From the NCBI GenBank assembly GCA_964461435.1, contig CAYWUI010000002.1, forward strand, positions 75,928-139,927: 64,000 nucleotides of DNA, in the 5' to 3' direction. Below are positions 16,949 to 26,860 of the stretch, piece by piece. Source of the DNA: G020354785 sp964461435. Its GTDB lineage: Bacteria > Bacteroidota > Bacteroidia > Bacteroidales > UBA10428. The first letter of the stretch is position 1; every line of letters begins with the position of its first letter. The notes under the pieces were generated by a model. It worked only from the letters and a program-made list of their open reading frames with translations. It was not told where the DNA came from and did not search any database. Position numbers and translations under genes: made by a program.

Positions 16949-18784
16949 TCATTCAACAGTTACCGACTTTGCAAGGTTCCTTGGCTGATCAACATTACAT
17001 CCCCTCATCACGGCGATATGATATGAAAGCAGCTGCAGAGGCACTACAGCCAGTAAAGGCGAGAAAACCGGATTGGTGTCGGGTATTTCAAGAACATGGT
17101 CTGCCAGATCTTTAATCACCTTATCCCCTTCCGTAACTATTGCAATTACAATTCCGTCTCTTGCTTTTACCTCCTGAATATTACTTACTATTTTATCGTA
17201 TGATGAATCTTTGGTAGCAATAACAACAACTGGCATATTATGGTCTATCAATGCTATAGGGCCATGTTTCATCTCAGCCGCCGGATAACCTTCAGCATGG
17301 ATGTAAGATATTTCCTTTAGTTTAAGAGCCCCCTCCAGTGCAACAGGGAAGAAATATCCCCTGCCAAGGTATAGAAAATTATTTGCCTCCCTATATAACC
17401 AGGCTATCTTCTTAAAAGACTCATTCATTTTAAGGATCTTTTCAATGTTCTGGGGCACCTGTGTCAGATCCCTGATATAACTCTTATATAACTGTTCAGA
17501 CAGTATTTTTTTATTATGCCCGATTAGCATTGCCATCATTGCGAGCACGGTAACCTGGGCTGTAAATGCTTTTGTCGAGGCCACTCCTATCTCGGGCCCG
17601 GCATGAGTATATACTCCGCCGTCAGTCTCACGCGGTATGCTTGATCCTACAACATTGCAGATCCCAAGCACCAGTGCACCGGCTTCCTTTGCCAGATTAA
17701 TAGCTGCCAGGGTGTCTGCTGTTTCCCCGCTCTGGCTTATGGCAATTATTACATCATCTTTGGTAATGACCGGATTCCTGTATCTGAATTCAGAGGCGTA
17801 CTCCACTTCCACCGGGATCCTTGCCAAATCCTCAAACAAATATTCTCCCAGGAGTCCGGCATGCCATGAAGTACCGCAACCTATTATAATTATTCTCTTG
17901 GCTTCCATAAATTTTGGCAGTATATTGTAAAGTCCCCCCAGGCGTATCCCTGAATAATCTGATGCTACCCTCCCCCTGAAAGTATCAAGGATGGACCGGG
18001 GCTGCTCAAAAATTTCCTTAAGCATATAATGCGGGAAACCGCCTTTGTCTATCTCTCCTATATCCAGGTCAAGCTGCTGTATCTTGGGCGTTTGAGGATC
18101 ATTTCTTACAGTTTTAAGTATCAGCTCATTTTTTGTAATAATTGCTATATCCCCGTCATTCAAATAAACGACACTCTTTGTATATTCTACAATAGGCGTC
18201 GCATCCGAGGCAAGGAAATATTCTTCATGTCCGACACCTATAACAAGGGGGCTGCCCTTTCTGGCAGCAATAAGTTTATCGGGCTCATCAGTACACATTA
18301 TCACCAGTCCGTATGCTCCAACGACCCTCGTTAGTGCTAACCTTACTGCTATTTCAGCCTTCACCCCTCCCTTTAAATATATGTATTCTATGAGGTTAGC
18401 CAGCACTTCCGTGTCTGTTTCACTTTTAAACTTCACGCCCCTGGTCATCAGCTTCTCCTTCAACTTAGCATAATTTTCAATTATCCCGTTGTGTATAATT
18501 ATAAACTTGCCTTTCTCTGAAGCATGGGGGTGAGCATTTATATCATTCGGCTCACCATGGGTCGCCCATCTTGTATGCCCTATTCCCAAATGCCCCGATA
18601 CATCCTTATTATTTATATAGTTTTCAAGATCGCTAACCTTCCCCTTACATTTATAAATCAGCGAACCTTTGTTCATAATTGACACACCTGCCGAATCATA
18701 ACCGCGATATTCCAGACGTTTAAGTCCGTTAATTAATACAGGGTATGCTTCCCTGTCCCCGATATAACCTATGATTCCACACAT
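16949..18784 (-). CDS. glmS: Glutamine-fructose-6-phosphate aminotransferase (isomerising)
   Basis: GlmS makes glucosamine-6-phosphate, the first step to UDP-GlcNAc for peptidoglycan and lipopolysaccharide. The 611-residue protein starts MCGIIGYIG with the N-terminal nucleophile Cys2. It has the glutaminase motif GHTRWATHGEP near 72-82 and two SIS domains (about 285-425 and 455-600) with SQSGETADT near 350, and it ends in AKSVTVE. It is the third gene of a set with the GT5-like protein and the DUF4270 lipoprotein. The upstream gap is 11 bases, so there is no room for a glmS ribozyme. Confidence 0.98.
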   Translation of the reverse strand: MCGIIGYIGDREAYPVLINGLKRLEYRGYDSAGVSIMNKGSLIYKCKGKVSDLENYINNKDVSGHLGIGHTRWATHGEPNDINAHPHASEKGKFIIIHNGIIENYAKLKEKLMTRGVKFKSETDTEVLANLIEYIYLKGGVKAEIAVRLALTRVVGAYGLVIMCTDEPDKLIAARKGSPLVIGVGHEEYFLASDATPIVEYTKSVVYLNDGDIAIITKNELILKTVRNDPQTPKIQQLDLDIGEIDKGGFPHYMLKEIFEQPRSILDTFRGRVASDYSGIRLGGLYNILPKFMEAKRIIIIGCGTSWHAGLLGEYLFEDLARIPVEVEYASEFRYRNPVITKDDVIIAISQSGETADTLAAINLAKEAGALVLGICNVVGSSIPRETDGGVYTHAGPEIGVASTKAFTAQVTVLAMMAMLIGHNKKILSEQLYKSYIRDLTQVPQNIEKILKMNESFKKIAWLYREANNFLYLGRGYFFPVALEGALKLKEISYIHAEGYPAAEMKHGPIALIDHNMPVVVIATKDSSYDKIVSNIQEVKARDGIVIAIVTEGDKVIKDLADHVLEIPDTNPVFSPLLAVVPLQLLSYHIAVMRGCNVDQPRNLAKSVTVE

Positions 18785-18795
18785 TTTTTAAAATT

Positions 18796-20175
18796 TTAAC
18801 GTATTTTAGTATAATATATATTTAACTTAATCTTTTTATTGGCATTATTGCCACTTGACAGCACAACCCTGTTGGCTTGTTCAATATTATATGATATTTT
18901 CATGGTACTCTCATTATAACTGCCAACAAATAAACGCAGATAATTGTATTCCTTCCCTTCAACCAGGTCCTGGATATAATTGCCTATATTAAACCTGTAT
19001 GCTTCGATCCCATCGTCATATTTCCCTCCAAAGTACCCGAGAAGTCCGAGCACTGAAGGATCATCAGGTAAAGCACTTTGCTCGCCCTCATTATTGACAG
19101 TCCTTAAGCCCAGTTGTGAGGGAATCTCATATTCAGTCTGTTCACTGCTATCTGTAAGGACAGGTACAATAAGCTCAGCCTTGCTTATTGATACATTACC
19201 CAATTCACTGATAAGGTTATTAATATAAGGTAATCTGATATTTGCAGCAGTACCTCCCAGGGACTGAAGATATATGGCTGTATCTTGGACAGATTCATCA
19301 TTAATGTAAGGAATGCCCGCTTCGTTATGATTATTGAAATTAAAAACGCCTATCCTGACATAGGAGCCATAAAAATAATATGAATACTCTGATGTGTCTT
19401 TATCGTTATGGTAATATAAAATAATCCGTGAAGAATAATTTGAGGGTAAGGCATATAAGATCCGCCCATCTTCACTAACCTGCTCAACTGCAAAATACAA
19501 CCCTTTCATGTTCGCTTTGAAAACCGAATCATTTGAATAAAAAAGACTGTCATCTTCAACCGGGGGATTAAGAAGTTTATTTGCAAAAAATTTATTTAGA
19601 TATATCTTCATTAATGTAGAGTCTGTATTATCATTATCAACATTCATATCACTTACAACAGGATCTGAAGTATTAATTTTATTTATATTATAATATCCTG
19701 TGACATCAAAGTCAGAATTATAGTCTATAGAATCCGCCAAATCTGATGTAAGCTCGTAGACACTTATTTTTGATGTAAACTCATCTTTGCCATAACCTCC
19801 TGAACAAAATAATTCAATAATTAATGAATCACATATAGGATTGTCACCAAAGTCAATATAATAACTATAGGCAAATTGTGCCAGTAATTCTGCTTTGACA
19901 GCTCCGAATACAGGATCAACATAGCTGCCTATAGGCATCTGGTATTTACCAACAGTAACAAGGGGCTCCGGCTCGATAGTATAGGCTTCTACTGTAATCG
20001 TATCAATTGATCCGACTTCCACCAAATCGGAGTCCTTTAAAAAATCCAGTCCCAGTTTGCCGGGATCTTCCTGGCATGCATAAACTGAAATCAGCAAAGT
20101 ACAATAAATGATATATTGTTTGATGGAGATTAGGGATACTCTGTCTTTGGAGGTGGAGAGAGAAAATCTAAGCAT
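18796..20175 (-). CDS. DUF4270 family lipoprotein
   Basis: The 459-residue protein has a signal peptide and a lipobox-like ISVYAC with the modified cysteine at residue 34, followed by the typical DUF4270 opening (KLGLDFLKDSDLVEV). The rest is beta-rich. DUF4270 proteins are outer-membrane-associated lipoproteins of Bacteroidota with no assigned function. It starts 8 bases inside the end of the GT5-like gene and ends 11 bases before glmS, so the three genes form one transcript. Coupled translation with the upstream gene is plausible. Confidence 0.85.
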   Translation of the reverse strand: MLRFSLSTSKDRVSLISIKQYIIYCTLLISVYACQEDPGKLGLDFLKDSDLVEVGSIDTITVEAYTIEPEPLVTVGKYQMPIGSYVDPVFGAVKAELLAQFAYSYYIDFGDNPICDSLIIELFCSGGYGKDEFTSKISVYELTSDLADSIDYNSDFDVTGYYNINKINTSDPVVSDMNVDNDNTDSTLMKIYLNKFFANKLLNPPVEDDSLFYSNDSVFKANMKGLYFAVEQVSEDGRILYALPSNYSSRIILYYHNDKDTSEYSYYFYGSYVRIGVFNFNNHNEAGIPYINDESVQDTAIYLQSLGGTAANIRLPYINNLISELGNVSISKAELIVPVLTDSSEQTEYEIPSQLGLRTVNNEGEQSALPDDPSVLGLLGYFGGKYDDGIEAYRFNIGNYIQDLVEGKEYNYLRLFVGSYNESTMKISYNIEQANRVVLSSGNNANKKIKLNIYYTKIR

Positions 20176-20989
20176 TAACAGTTTCAGTTAAAATTTTATT
20201 ATAAAACTCGGAATATATATCAATGTAATTATCACCATTATAATAATTAAGTATAGGTTTATCTTTAATTTCAATAAACTTTTTAATGTCAGGATCAATA
20301 TTATCGCTTCCCAGAATTACAGCATCCGTCATACTTATAGCCAGTTTGTTGAGGTTAATATAATTCGGGTCCTCAATAATATTTAATTCCTCACCGGTAA
20401 TTCCTTCTGATATTAATTTGCTCTTTAACGATTTATTTAACGGTTTGTTAAAATCATTATTATATATCGACAGGATAATCTTTGAGTCCAGAAAAAGAGG
20501 GTTATCGTAAAATACCTTTTTAAGATATAAGGGTATTAAACTTGTAAACCAGCCGTGACAATGGACAATATCAGGAGCCCATTGCAGCTTCTTGACCGTC
20601 TCAATTACCCCTCTTGCAAAGAAGATCGCTCTTTCATCATTATCATCAAAGTACTCTCCATTCTCATCATGTAATATATGCTTTCTTTGAAAGTAATCAT
20701 CATTATCGATAAAATAAACCTGCATTCTGGCAGTCTGTATCGAAGCAACCTTTATGATCAGGGGATGGTCTGTATCATTAATAATAATATTCATTCCCGA
20801 CAGCCTTATAACCTCATGTAACTGATTTCTTCGCTCATTTATACATCCGTACTTTGGCATAAATGTGCGAATTTCTCTTCCTCTCTCCTGAATACCTTGC
20901 GGAAGATTGCGGGCAATAATAGACATCTCTGTTTCCGGTAAATATGGGGTTATTTCCTGTGAGATATACAAAATTTTCGTACCTTCCAT
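20168..20989 (-). CDS. Truncated GT5-type glycogen/starch synthase-like protein
   Basis: The 273-residue protein matches only the N-terminal Rossmann domain of GT5 glycogen synthases: ILYISQEITPYLPETEM at the start and DIVHCHGWFTSLIPLYLK near 144-161. The second domain of a full synthase (about 480 residues) is absent, and the usual KTGGLGDV ADP-glucose-binding motif near residue 15 is replaced by PYLPETEM. It is therefore unlikely to make glycogen by itself. It lies divergent from panC and overlaps the DUF4270 gene by 8 bases. It shows no frameshift or internal stop, which argues for a maintained short form rather than decay. Confidence 0.75.
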   Translation of the reverse strand: MEGTKILYISQEITPYLPETEMSIIARNLPQGIQERGREIRTFMPKYGCINERRNQLHEVIRLSGMNIIINDTDHPLIIKVASIQTARMQVYFIDNDDYFQRKHILHDENGEYFDDNDERAIFFARGVIETVKKLQWAPDIVHCHGWFTSLIPLYLKKVFYDNPLFLDSKIILSIYNNDFNKPLNKSLKSKLISEGITGEELNIIEDPNYINLNKLAISMTDAVILGSDNIDPDIKKFIEIKDKPILNYYNGDNYIDIYSEFYNKILTETVNA

Positions 20990-21175
20990 ACAGCTAATGG
21001 ATAATATTTTCGATTAATATGCAAAATTACTAAAAATAATTAAGATTATATAATTCAATGACTGCAACAGTATTTTATGACTTCTCTGTCAGCACATAAT
21101 TAAGGGTGCAGGAAATTACTCTTTGCCCAGCCACCGATAAATCATAAAATTTTTAAATTTCGATTTAAAAAATTG

Positions 21176-21183
21176 TATGTTTG
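21176..21183 (+). promoter_or_regulatory. Candidate -7 box for panC
   Basis: TATGTTTG fits TAnnTTTG and lies 31 bases before the panC start. A -33 TTTG is not obvious; TTTC at 21158-21161 is the nearest candidate. Confidence 0.35.
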
Positions 21184-21214
21184 ATTTAAAATAAACAAGA
21201 ACATTTATCCGCAC

Positions 21215-22057
21215 ATGGATATATTCAAACATAAATCAGGCATCCGCAGAAAAATTGAATCCCTCGGGCCAGGGTCGACAATTGGTTTTGTCCCCACAAT
21301 GGGAGCATTGCATAAAGGACACCTGTCACTTATTGATTGTTCATTAAAACAAAATGATATTACTGTAGTAAGCATTTTTGTAAATCCGACACAGTTTAAT
21401 GATGAAAGTGATTTTAAAAATTACCCCAGGACTCTTGACGCTGATCTGAAAATCCTGAGAACAATAAATTGTAATATCGTTTTTACACCGGAAGAAAGCG
21501 AGATGTATGATAAACCTGACAACTTTGAATATGACTTCGGACATCTGGATAAAGTACTGGAAGGTAAATACAGACCCGGACATTTTACAGGGGTTGCCAG
21601 AATAGTAACAAGACTGTTTGAAGTAGTTACTCCTCATAAAGCTTATTTCGGACTTAAAGACTTCCAGCAGTTTATAATTATTAAAAAACTTACCGAAGAT
21701 TTAAAGTTGCCTGTCAGTATTATCTCCTGTCCTACTGTGCGTGAGAAGGACGGACTGGCAATGAGCTCCAGGAACAGCCTTTTAACTGCCGAACAACGTA
21801 AGCATGCCCCCCTCATTTATCATACTTTATGCCAGGCTGAAAAAAACAGTAAAAAATATACTGTCGGCTATGTAAAAAAAACTGTAGTAAACACATTGAA
21901 TAAAGACCCATATCTTAGCGTCGAGTATTTTGAAATAGTTGACAATATTAATCTTAATCCGGCCAAAAGCTGGGAAGAACCATCTGTAAAAGTCGGCTGT
22001 ATTGCAGTAAAAGCAGGAGATGTAAGACTTATAGATAATATAGTTTTTAATTTGTAA
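21215..22057 (+). CDS. panC: Pantothenate synthetase
   Basis: PanC joins pantoate and beta-alanine using ATP, in vitamin B5 and coenzyme A synthesis. The 280-residue protein has PTMGALHKGHLSLI near 27-40 (HxGH nucleotide-binding motif), the FVNPTQF segment near 56, a GHFTGVARIVTRLFEVV core near 127 and MSSRNSLL as the KMSKS-equivalent near 186. The next gene is panD, 11 bases on, which supplies the beta-alanine substrate. Confidence 0.97.
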   Translation: MDIFKHKSGIRRKIESLGPGSTIGFVPTMGALHKGHLSLIDCSLKQNDITVVSIFVNPTQFNDESDFKNYPRTLDADLKILRTINCNIVFTPEESEMYDKPDNFEYDFGHLDKVLEGKYRPGHFTGVARIVTRLFEVVTPHKAYFGLKDFQQFIIIKKLTEDLKLPVSIISCPTVREKDGLAMSSRNSLLTAEQRKHAPLIYHTLCQAEKNSKKYTVGYVKKTVVNTLNKDPYLSVEYFEIVDNINLNPAKSWEEPSVKVGCIAVKAGDVRLIDNIVFNL

Positions 22058-22068
22058 CTTTGCATATT

Positions 22069-22422
22069 ATGCAGATAGAAATAGTAAAATCAAAAATACA
22101 CAGGGTAACCGTTACGGATGCAAACCTTAACTATATAGGCAGTATTGGCATTGATGAAGATTTAATGGATGCTGCAAACCTTATCGAATTTGAAAAAGTC
22201 CAGGTACTTGATATCAACAACGGCGAACGGCTTGATACTTATGTAATGAAGGGGAAAAGAGGTACCGGAGAAATATGTATTAACGGTCCGGCCGCAAGGA
22301 AAGTAAATATTGGAGATATAATAATTATTGTTTCCTACGCTGCAATGGATTTTGAAGAAGCAAAAAAGTATAGTCCTGCACTGGTCTTCCCGGATACTAA
22401 AACCAACAAACTCTTAAAGTAG
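22069..22422 (+). CDS. panD: Aspartate 1-decarboxylase
   Basis: This pyruvoyl enzyme makes beta-alanine from aspartate. The product is 117 residues from the ATG at 22069; a TTG at 22060 would add three residues that do not fit the family. The self-cleavage Gly-Ser is in LNYIGSIGID near residues 24-25, where the serine becomes the pyruvoyl group. RGTGEICINGPAARK near the middle is the family active-site region. It is coupled to panC and completes beta-alanine supply. Confidence 0.95.
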   Translation: MQIEIVKSKIHRVTVTDANLNYIGSIGIDEDLMDAANLIEFEKVQVLDINNGERLDTYVMKGKRGTGEICINGPAARKVNIGDIIIIVSYAAMDFEEAKKYSPALVFPDTKTNKLLK

Positions 22423-22488
22423 CATCCTCATTTGTGTTATGCTAATTTCTATTTAATATATTTCTGTATCTGTTAAACACTATCATTA

Positions 22489-22986
22489 ATGGACAAACTG
22501 GAGATAATAAAATCAAAAATAATCGGAGCAGATTCTCTTCACTACCGTCTGGCACAGTGGAGATTTAATGGAAAAACAATAGTATTTACAAACGGATGTT
22601 TTGATATTGTACACAGGGGGCATATTGAATATTTGTCCAAAGCCGCCGGTTATGGTGATATCCTGGTAATCGGATTGAATACCGATAAATCGGTAAAGAA
22701 AATAAAAAGAGCAGGGAGGCCATACCAGGATGAATATTCCCGTGCCCTGATCCTTGCATCACTATTTTTTGTTACGGCAGTGATCCTTTTTGATGAAGAA
22801 ACACCTTATGAGCTGCTGAAGATCATTCAGCCCGATGTACTTGTTAAAGGCGGTGATTATAAACATGAAGAAATAGTAGGCAGGGATATTGTTGAAGCTA
22901 AAGGAGGAAAGGTCATTACTATTGATTATATCAGTGGATGTTCTTCAAGTGACATAATAAGTAAGATAACTTCAGAAAACAGTTAA
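22489..22986 (+). CDS. rfaE2: D-glycero-beta-D-manno-heptose 1-phosphate adenylyltransferase
   Basis: The 165-residue nucleotidyltransferase has the GCFDIVHRGHIEYL motif (HxGH) near 36-49 and LVKGGDYKHEEIVG near 125. It corresponds to the C-terminal half of E. coli HldE, here a stand-alone protein. It activates heptose phosphate to ADP-heptose for lipopolysaccharide core. The kinase half is not in the window. The gene sits between panD and radA on the same strand. Confidence 0.92.
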   Translation: MDKLEIIKSKIIGADSLHYRLAQWRFNGKTIVFTNGCFDIVHRGHIEYLSKAAGYGDILVIGLNTDKSVKKIKRAGRPYQDEYSRALILASLFFVTAVILFDEETPYELLKIIQPDVLVKGGDYKHEEIVGRDIVEAKGGKVITIDYISGCSSSDIISKITSENS

Positions 22987-23027
22987 AATAAGAACTGCCT
23001 CCGTACAAATATTTAAAATTAATACTG

Positions 23028-24383
23028 ATGCCGAAATCCAGAACTGTATATATATGCCAGAATTGCGGGGCTGAAGCTTCAAAATGGATGGGAAGATGCC
23101 AGTCGTGCGGGCAGTGGAATACCTACGTTGAAGAAATAGTACAAAGAAACATCAAAACACATGAATTGAAATTTTCCGGGCCCGGCTTTGATCCTGTATC
23201 AATTTCAGAAATAGTATCAACAAGTGAAAAGAGAATAGACACTAAAAATACTGAAATAAACAGGATACTGGGTGGAGGATTAGTGCCGGGGTCCCTCGTT
23301 TTGCTGGGGGGCGAGCCGGGAATTGGCAAATCAACTATCGCATTGCAGCTTGCCCTGACTATTAATGAATTGAAAATTCTTTATATATCAGGCGAAGAAA
23401 GCTATCAGCAGATAAAACTCCGTGCCGACAGGTTAAAACTGAAAAGTGACAACTGCTTTATACTTAGTGAAATATTAATAGAGAATATATTTGCGCAAAT
23501 TCAGAATATTAAACCCGACATTGTTATTATTGACTCGGTACAAACATTGCAAACTGAAGATATAGAATCTTCACAGGGAAGTGTTTCCCAGGTGAGGGAA
23601 TGTGCCTCAAGACTATTAAAATTCGCAAAAAAAACTTCTATCCCTGTAATATTAATCGGACACATAACCAAAGACGGTAGTCTGGCCGGACCAAAAATCC
23701 TGGAGCATATTGTTGATACTGTTTTGTTATTCGAAGGAGACAGTAACTATGTATACAGGATACTTAGAGTATTAAAGAACAGATTCGGGCCAACCTCCGA
23801 GCTGGGTATTTTCGAGATGCAAAATAGCGGGTTAAGGGAAATTAATAATCCCTCGCAGATACTGATTTCCCCGGGTACTGAAAATATGAGTGGCGTGGCA
23901 ATAGCATCTACAATAGATGGGATACGCCCATTTTTAATAGAAGTCCAGGCCCTGGTAAGCTCGGCTGTTTACGGTATGCCCCAGCGAAGCACAACGGGAT
24001 TTGATATCAGAAGATTAAACATGTTACTTGCCGTACTTGAGAAAAAAGCGGGATTCAGACTGGCAACAAAAGATGTATTTTTAAATATTGCCGGAGGAAT
24101 AAAGGTCAGTGATCCTGCTATAGACCTTGCAGTAATATGCGCTATACTTTCTTCAAGCTTTGATAAGCCAATAAATAAAAAAATATGCTTTGCCGGAGAG
24201 GTTGGCTTATCAGGTGAAATAAGACCTGTAAATCATATTGATCAGAGAATAAAGGAAGCGGAAAGACAAGGATTTCAGGAAATTTTTATTTCAAATATTA
24301 ATGTAAGTCCGGTTGCTAAAACTAAAATAGGAATAACAAGAGTAAAAAAAGTTGAAGGCGCAATAAAATACCTGTTCAAATAA
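23028..24383 (+). CDS. radA: DNA repair protein RadA (Sms)
   Basis: RadA is a RecA-related ATPase that helps branch migration in recombination. The 451-residue protein has an N-terminal four-cysteine zinc finger (CQNCG...CQSCG, residues 10-28), Walker A GGEPGIGKST near 93, the RadA-specific KNRFG motif near 249 and a C-terminal Lon-like domain from about 290. Length is normal. It ends 5 bases from the convergent PBP gene with no terminator visible. Confidence 0.97.
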   Translation: MPKSRTVYICQNCGAEASKWMGRCQSCGQWNTYVEEIVQRNIKTHELKFSGPGFDPVSISEIVSTSEKRIDTKNTEINRILGGGLVPGSLVLLGGEPGIGKSTIALQLALTINELKILYISGEESYQQIKLRADRLKLKSDNCFILSEILIENIFAQIQNIKPDIVIIDSVQTLQTEDIESSQGSVSQVRECASRLLKFAKKTSIPVILIGHITKDGSLAGPKILEHIVDTVLLFEGDSNYVYRILRVLKNRFGPTSELGIFEMQNSGLREINNPSQILISPGTENMSGVAIASTIDGIRPFLIEVQALVSSAVYGMPQRSTTGFDIRRLNMLLAVLEKKAGFRLATKDVFLNIAGGIKVSDPAIDLAVICAILSSSFDKPINKKICFAGEVGLSGEIRPVNHIDQRIKEAERQGFQEIFISNINVSPVAKTKIGITRVKKVEGAIKYLFK

Positions 24384-24388
24384 CTGCC

Positions 24389-26755
24389 TCAGTCCAAATC
24401 CATATCATCAATCTCAAGAGCCCCAATATCGTCAGTCTCATATTTGTCACAATCAATAACAATATTAAAATCGGGAGGTTCTTCAAAAACATCTTCCTGT
24501 GTAATTCCAAGTGATGAATCGGCATAAACTTTCTCCATATAATGTGCCCATATTGGCAAAGCCATATTTGTACCGGAGCCCATAGCCAATTCATCAAAAT
24601 GTACTGCCCTGTCCTCTGCCCCCACCCAGATTCCTGAAATAAGCTTCGGCGTAATTCCTATAAACCATCCGTCTGAATGATTCTGTGTTGTTCCCGTTTT
24701 GCCTGCAATCTGTGCCGTGAAATTATACCTGTATCTTAATCTTACGGCCGTTCCAAAATTTATTACCCCCTCCATAAGGTTAAGCATCAAAAATGCTGTC
24801 TGCTCACTAATTGATTCCACCCTCTCAGGCTGAAAAGTTGCCAGCAGGTTCCCGTTCTTATCCTCAATCCTTGTCACGTATAAAGGATCAGTGTGAATTC
24901 CTTTATTGGCAAAAGTTGCGTATGCCCCAACCATTTCCTCGACAGACATATCCGAAGTTCCATAAATCATGGGAGGCACAGGATCAATATAGCTTTTTAT
25001 CCCCATCTTATACGCAATATCTGCAATAGGCCGGGGCTTAAATCTTTTGACCAGCCATGCAGATATATTATTCTCTGAAAGCGCCAGTCCCCACTTTAAA
25101 GTCCTCATCTGATTCATATCCTTGGGCCTGCTATTACTTTTGGGTATCCATACAGTGTCCTTATCGTAGAAAACCTGGGTAGTATTCAGCACTTGCTGGC
25201 AGGGAGAGAATCCTTCCTGCATCGCCAGAATATAAAGAAAAGGCTTAAATGTCGATCCGGCCTGCCTCTTACCCTGGGTTACATGATCATATTTAAAATA
25301 CCTGAAATCAAGTCCCCCCACATAAGCTTTAACTTCGCCAGTCACAGGATCCATTGATAATAATCCGGACTGAAGAAAATGCTTATAGTAAATAATTGAA
25401 TCCAGGGGCGTCATGACTGTATCAATATCGCCCTTCCAGCTAAATACTGTCATTTCTACAGGAGTATTGAATACTTTATAAATTGATTCCCTTGACATAC
25501 CCTGCCTCCTGAGCTTCCTGCCCCTGTCGGAATTTGCCATCGCCGTCCAGAGAATACTATTAATCTGATTTTGATCGAGATCATCAGAGAAAGGAGCATC
25601 CTTCCTTCCCTTTTTCTCACTTAAAAAAACATCCTGCAAATATTCCCCCAGATACTCCCTGACGGCTGCCTCAGCGTATTGCTGCAATTTTGAGTTAATA
25701 GTAGTATAGATTCTTAGTCCGTCCGTATAAAGATCGTAGGAGGAGCCATCAGGTTTTTTATTTTTATTGCACCAGCCATATAAGGGATCACTTTCCCATT
25801 TAATGGAATCCTCCCTGAACCTGCTGTATTGAAAATAATTTCTCCTTACCGGTTTTTCAGCAGTAAGTGTCCTTCTGATGAACTCCCTGTAATATGTTGC
25901 CAATCCCAGATTATGTGAAATCTTCTGGTAATTTGTTACAATAGCCAGTTTTTTTATTGAATCGTATTCGGCTTCTTTAAGAAATCCGTACTTCTTCATC
26001 TGTGAAAGAACAATATTACGCCTTTTCAGGGCAAGCTCCGCATAATTCTCCCTCAGTGGATTATATAATACCGGATTTTTTGCCATCCCTATCAGCATTG
26101 CTGCTTCTTCAATTTTCAGGGAGTCCGGACTCGTATTAAAATATACCTGTGCAGCAGATTTTATGCCGACAGCCTTGTATAAAAAATCAACCTGGTTGAA
26201 ATACATTGTAATAATTTCCTGCTTTGTGTAAGATCTTTCAAGCTTAACGGCCGTCACCCACTCCCTGAGTTTCGTAATTATTAATTTTGCCGCTCTTGTA
26301 TACCTGGAATCATAACTGGTTGTATCACGGGGAAATAAATTCTTTGCCAGTTGCTGCGAAATTGTGCTTCCCCCACCGCTCCCCCTTTGGCCGCCCAGGA
26401 TCGTCCTGAATAATACCCTGGCCAAGCCCCGCGCATCAATTCCAGAGTGTTTATAAAACCTTATATCCTCGGTGGCTATTAAAGCATCAATTAAATGCTG
26501 CGGCAGATCCTTATAGTCTACAAATGTGCGGTTCTGATTCTTATAGTAAAATGACCCCAGGACAACCCCATCTTCACTGATAACCTGTGTGGCCAGGTTA
26601 ATGCTTGGATTTTCAAGCTCTTCAAAATCAGGCATGTATCCAAGTTTGCCCTTTGATATCAGAATAAAAATAATCAGAAGAAAAATAAACGGTGATACAA
26701 ATACTGCCCAGAAAATTATATTTAACCTTTTTCGCGATATCTTTGCTTTATTCAT
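24389..26755 (-). CDS. mrcA: Penicillin-binding protein 1A (transglycosylase/transpeptidase)
   Basis: This bifunctional class A PBP of 788 residues polymerises and crosslinks peptidoglycan. A cytoplasmic tail and a membrane helix (about 12-32) precede a GT51 domain with EDIRFYKHSGID (catalytic Glu near 93) and GGGSTISQQLAKNL. The transpeptidase domain follows, with the serine in AGSTFKPF near 499, the SxN-type motif as SENN near 557, and KTGTT near 688. A short acidic tail ends the protein. It is divergent from topA with a 105-base gap. Confidence 0.95.
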   Translation of the reverse strand: MNKAKISRKRLNIIFWAVFVSPFIFLLIIFILISKGKLGYMPDFEELENPSINLATQVISEDGVVLGSFYYKNQNRTFVDYKDLPQHLIDALIATEDIRFYKHSGIDARGLARVLFRTILGGQRGSGGGSTISQQLAKNLFPRDTTSYDSRYTRAAKLIITKLREWVTAVKLERSYTKQEIITMYFNQVDFLYKAVGIKSAAQVYFNTSPDSLKIEEAAMLIGMAKNPVLYNPLRENYAELALKRRNIVLSQMKKYGFLKEAEYDSIKKLAIVTNYQKISHNLGLATYYREFIRRTLTAEKPVRRNYFQYSRFREDSIKWESDPLYGWCNKNKKPDGSSYDLYTDGLRIYTTINSKLQQYAEAAVREYLGEYLQDVFLSEKKGRKDAPFSDDLDQNQINSILWTAMANSDRGRKLRRQGMSRESIYKVFNTPVEMTVFSWKGDIDTVMTPLDSIIYYKHFLQSGLLSMDPVTGEVKAYVGGLDFRYFKYDHVTQGKRQAGSTFKPFLYILAMQEGFSPCQQVLNTTQVFYDKDTVWIPKSNSRPKDMNQMRTLKWGLALSENNISAWLVKRFKPRPIADIAYKMGIKSYIDPVPPMIYGTSDMSVEEMVGAYATFANKGIHTDPLYVTRIEDKNGNLLATFQPERVESISEQTAFLMLNLMEGVINFGTAVRLRYRYNFTAQIAGKTGTTQNHSDGWFIGITPKLISGIWVGAEDRAVHFDELAMGSGTNMALPIWAHYMEKVYADSSLGITQEDVFEEPPDFNIVIDCDKYETDDIGALEIDDMDLD

Positions 26756-26860
26756 AATAAAATTGCATGTTTGACGTAAAAGTAATAATTATTTGATTTA
26801 AATTTTTGAAGTTCGAGTTGTAATTATTTTACTTTGTGAAGTTTTTAATAATTTTACTTA

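Noticed and set aside
18785..18795. Possible glmS ribozyme upstream of glmS
   Set aside because: Only 11 bases separate glmS from the DUF4270 gene, far too short for the ribozyme.
22060..22068. TTG start for panD adding three residues
   Set aside because: The family begins at the ATG at 22069, which places the Gly-Ser cleavage site at the normal position.
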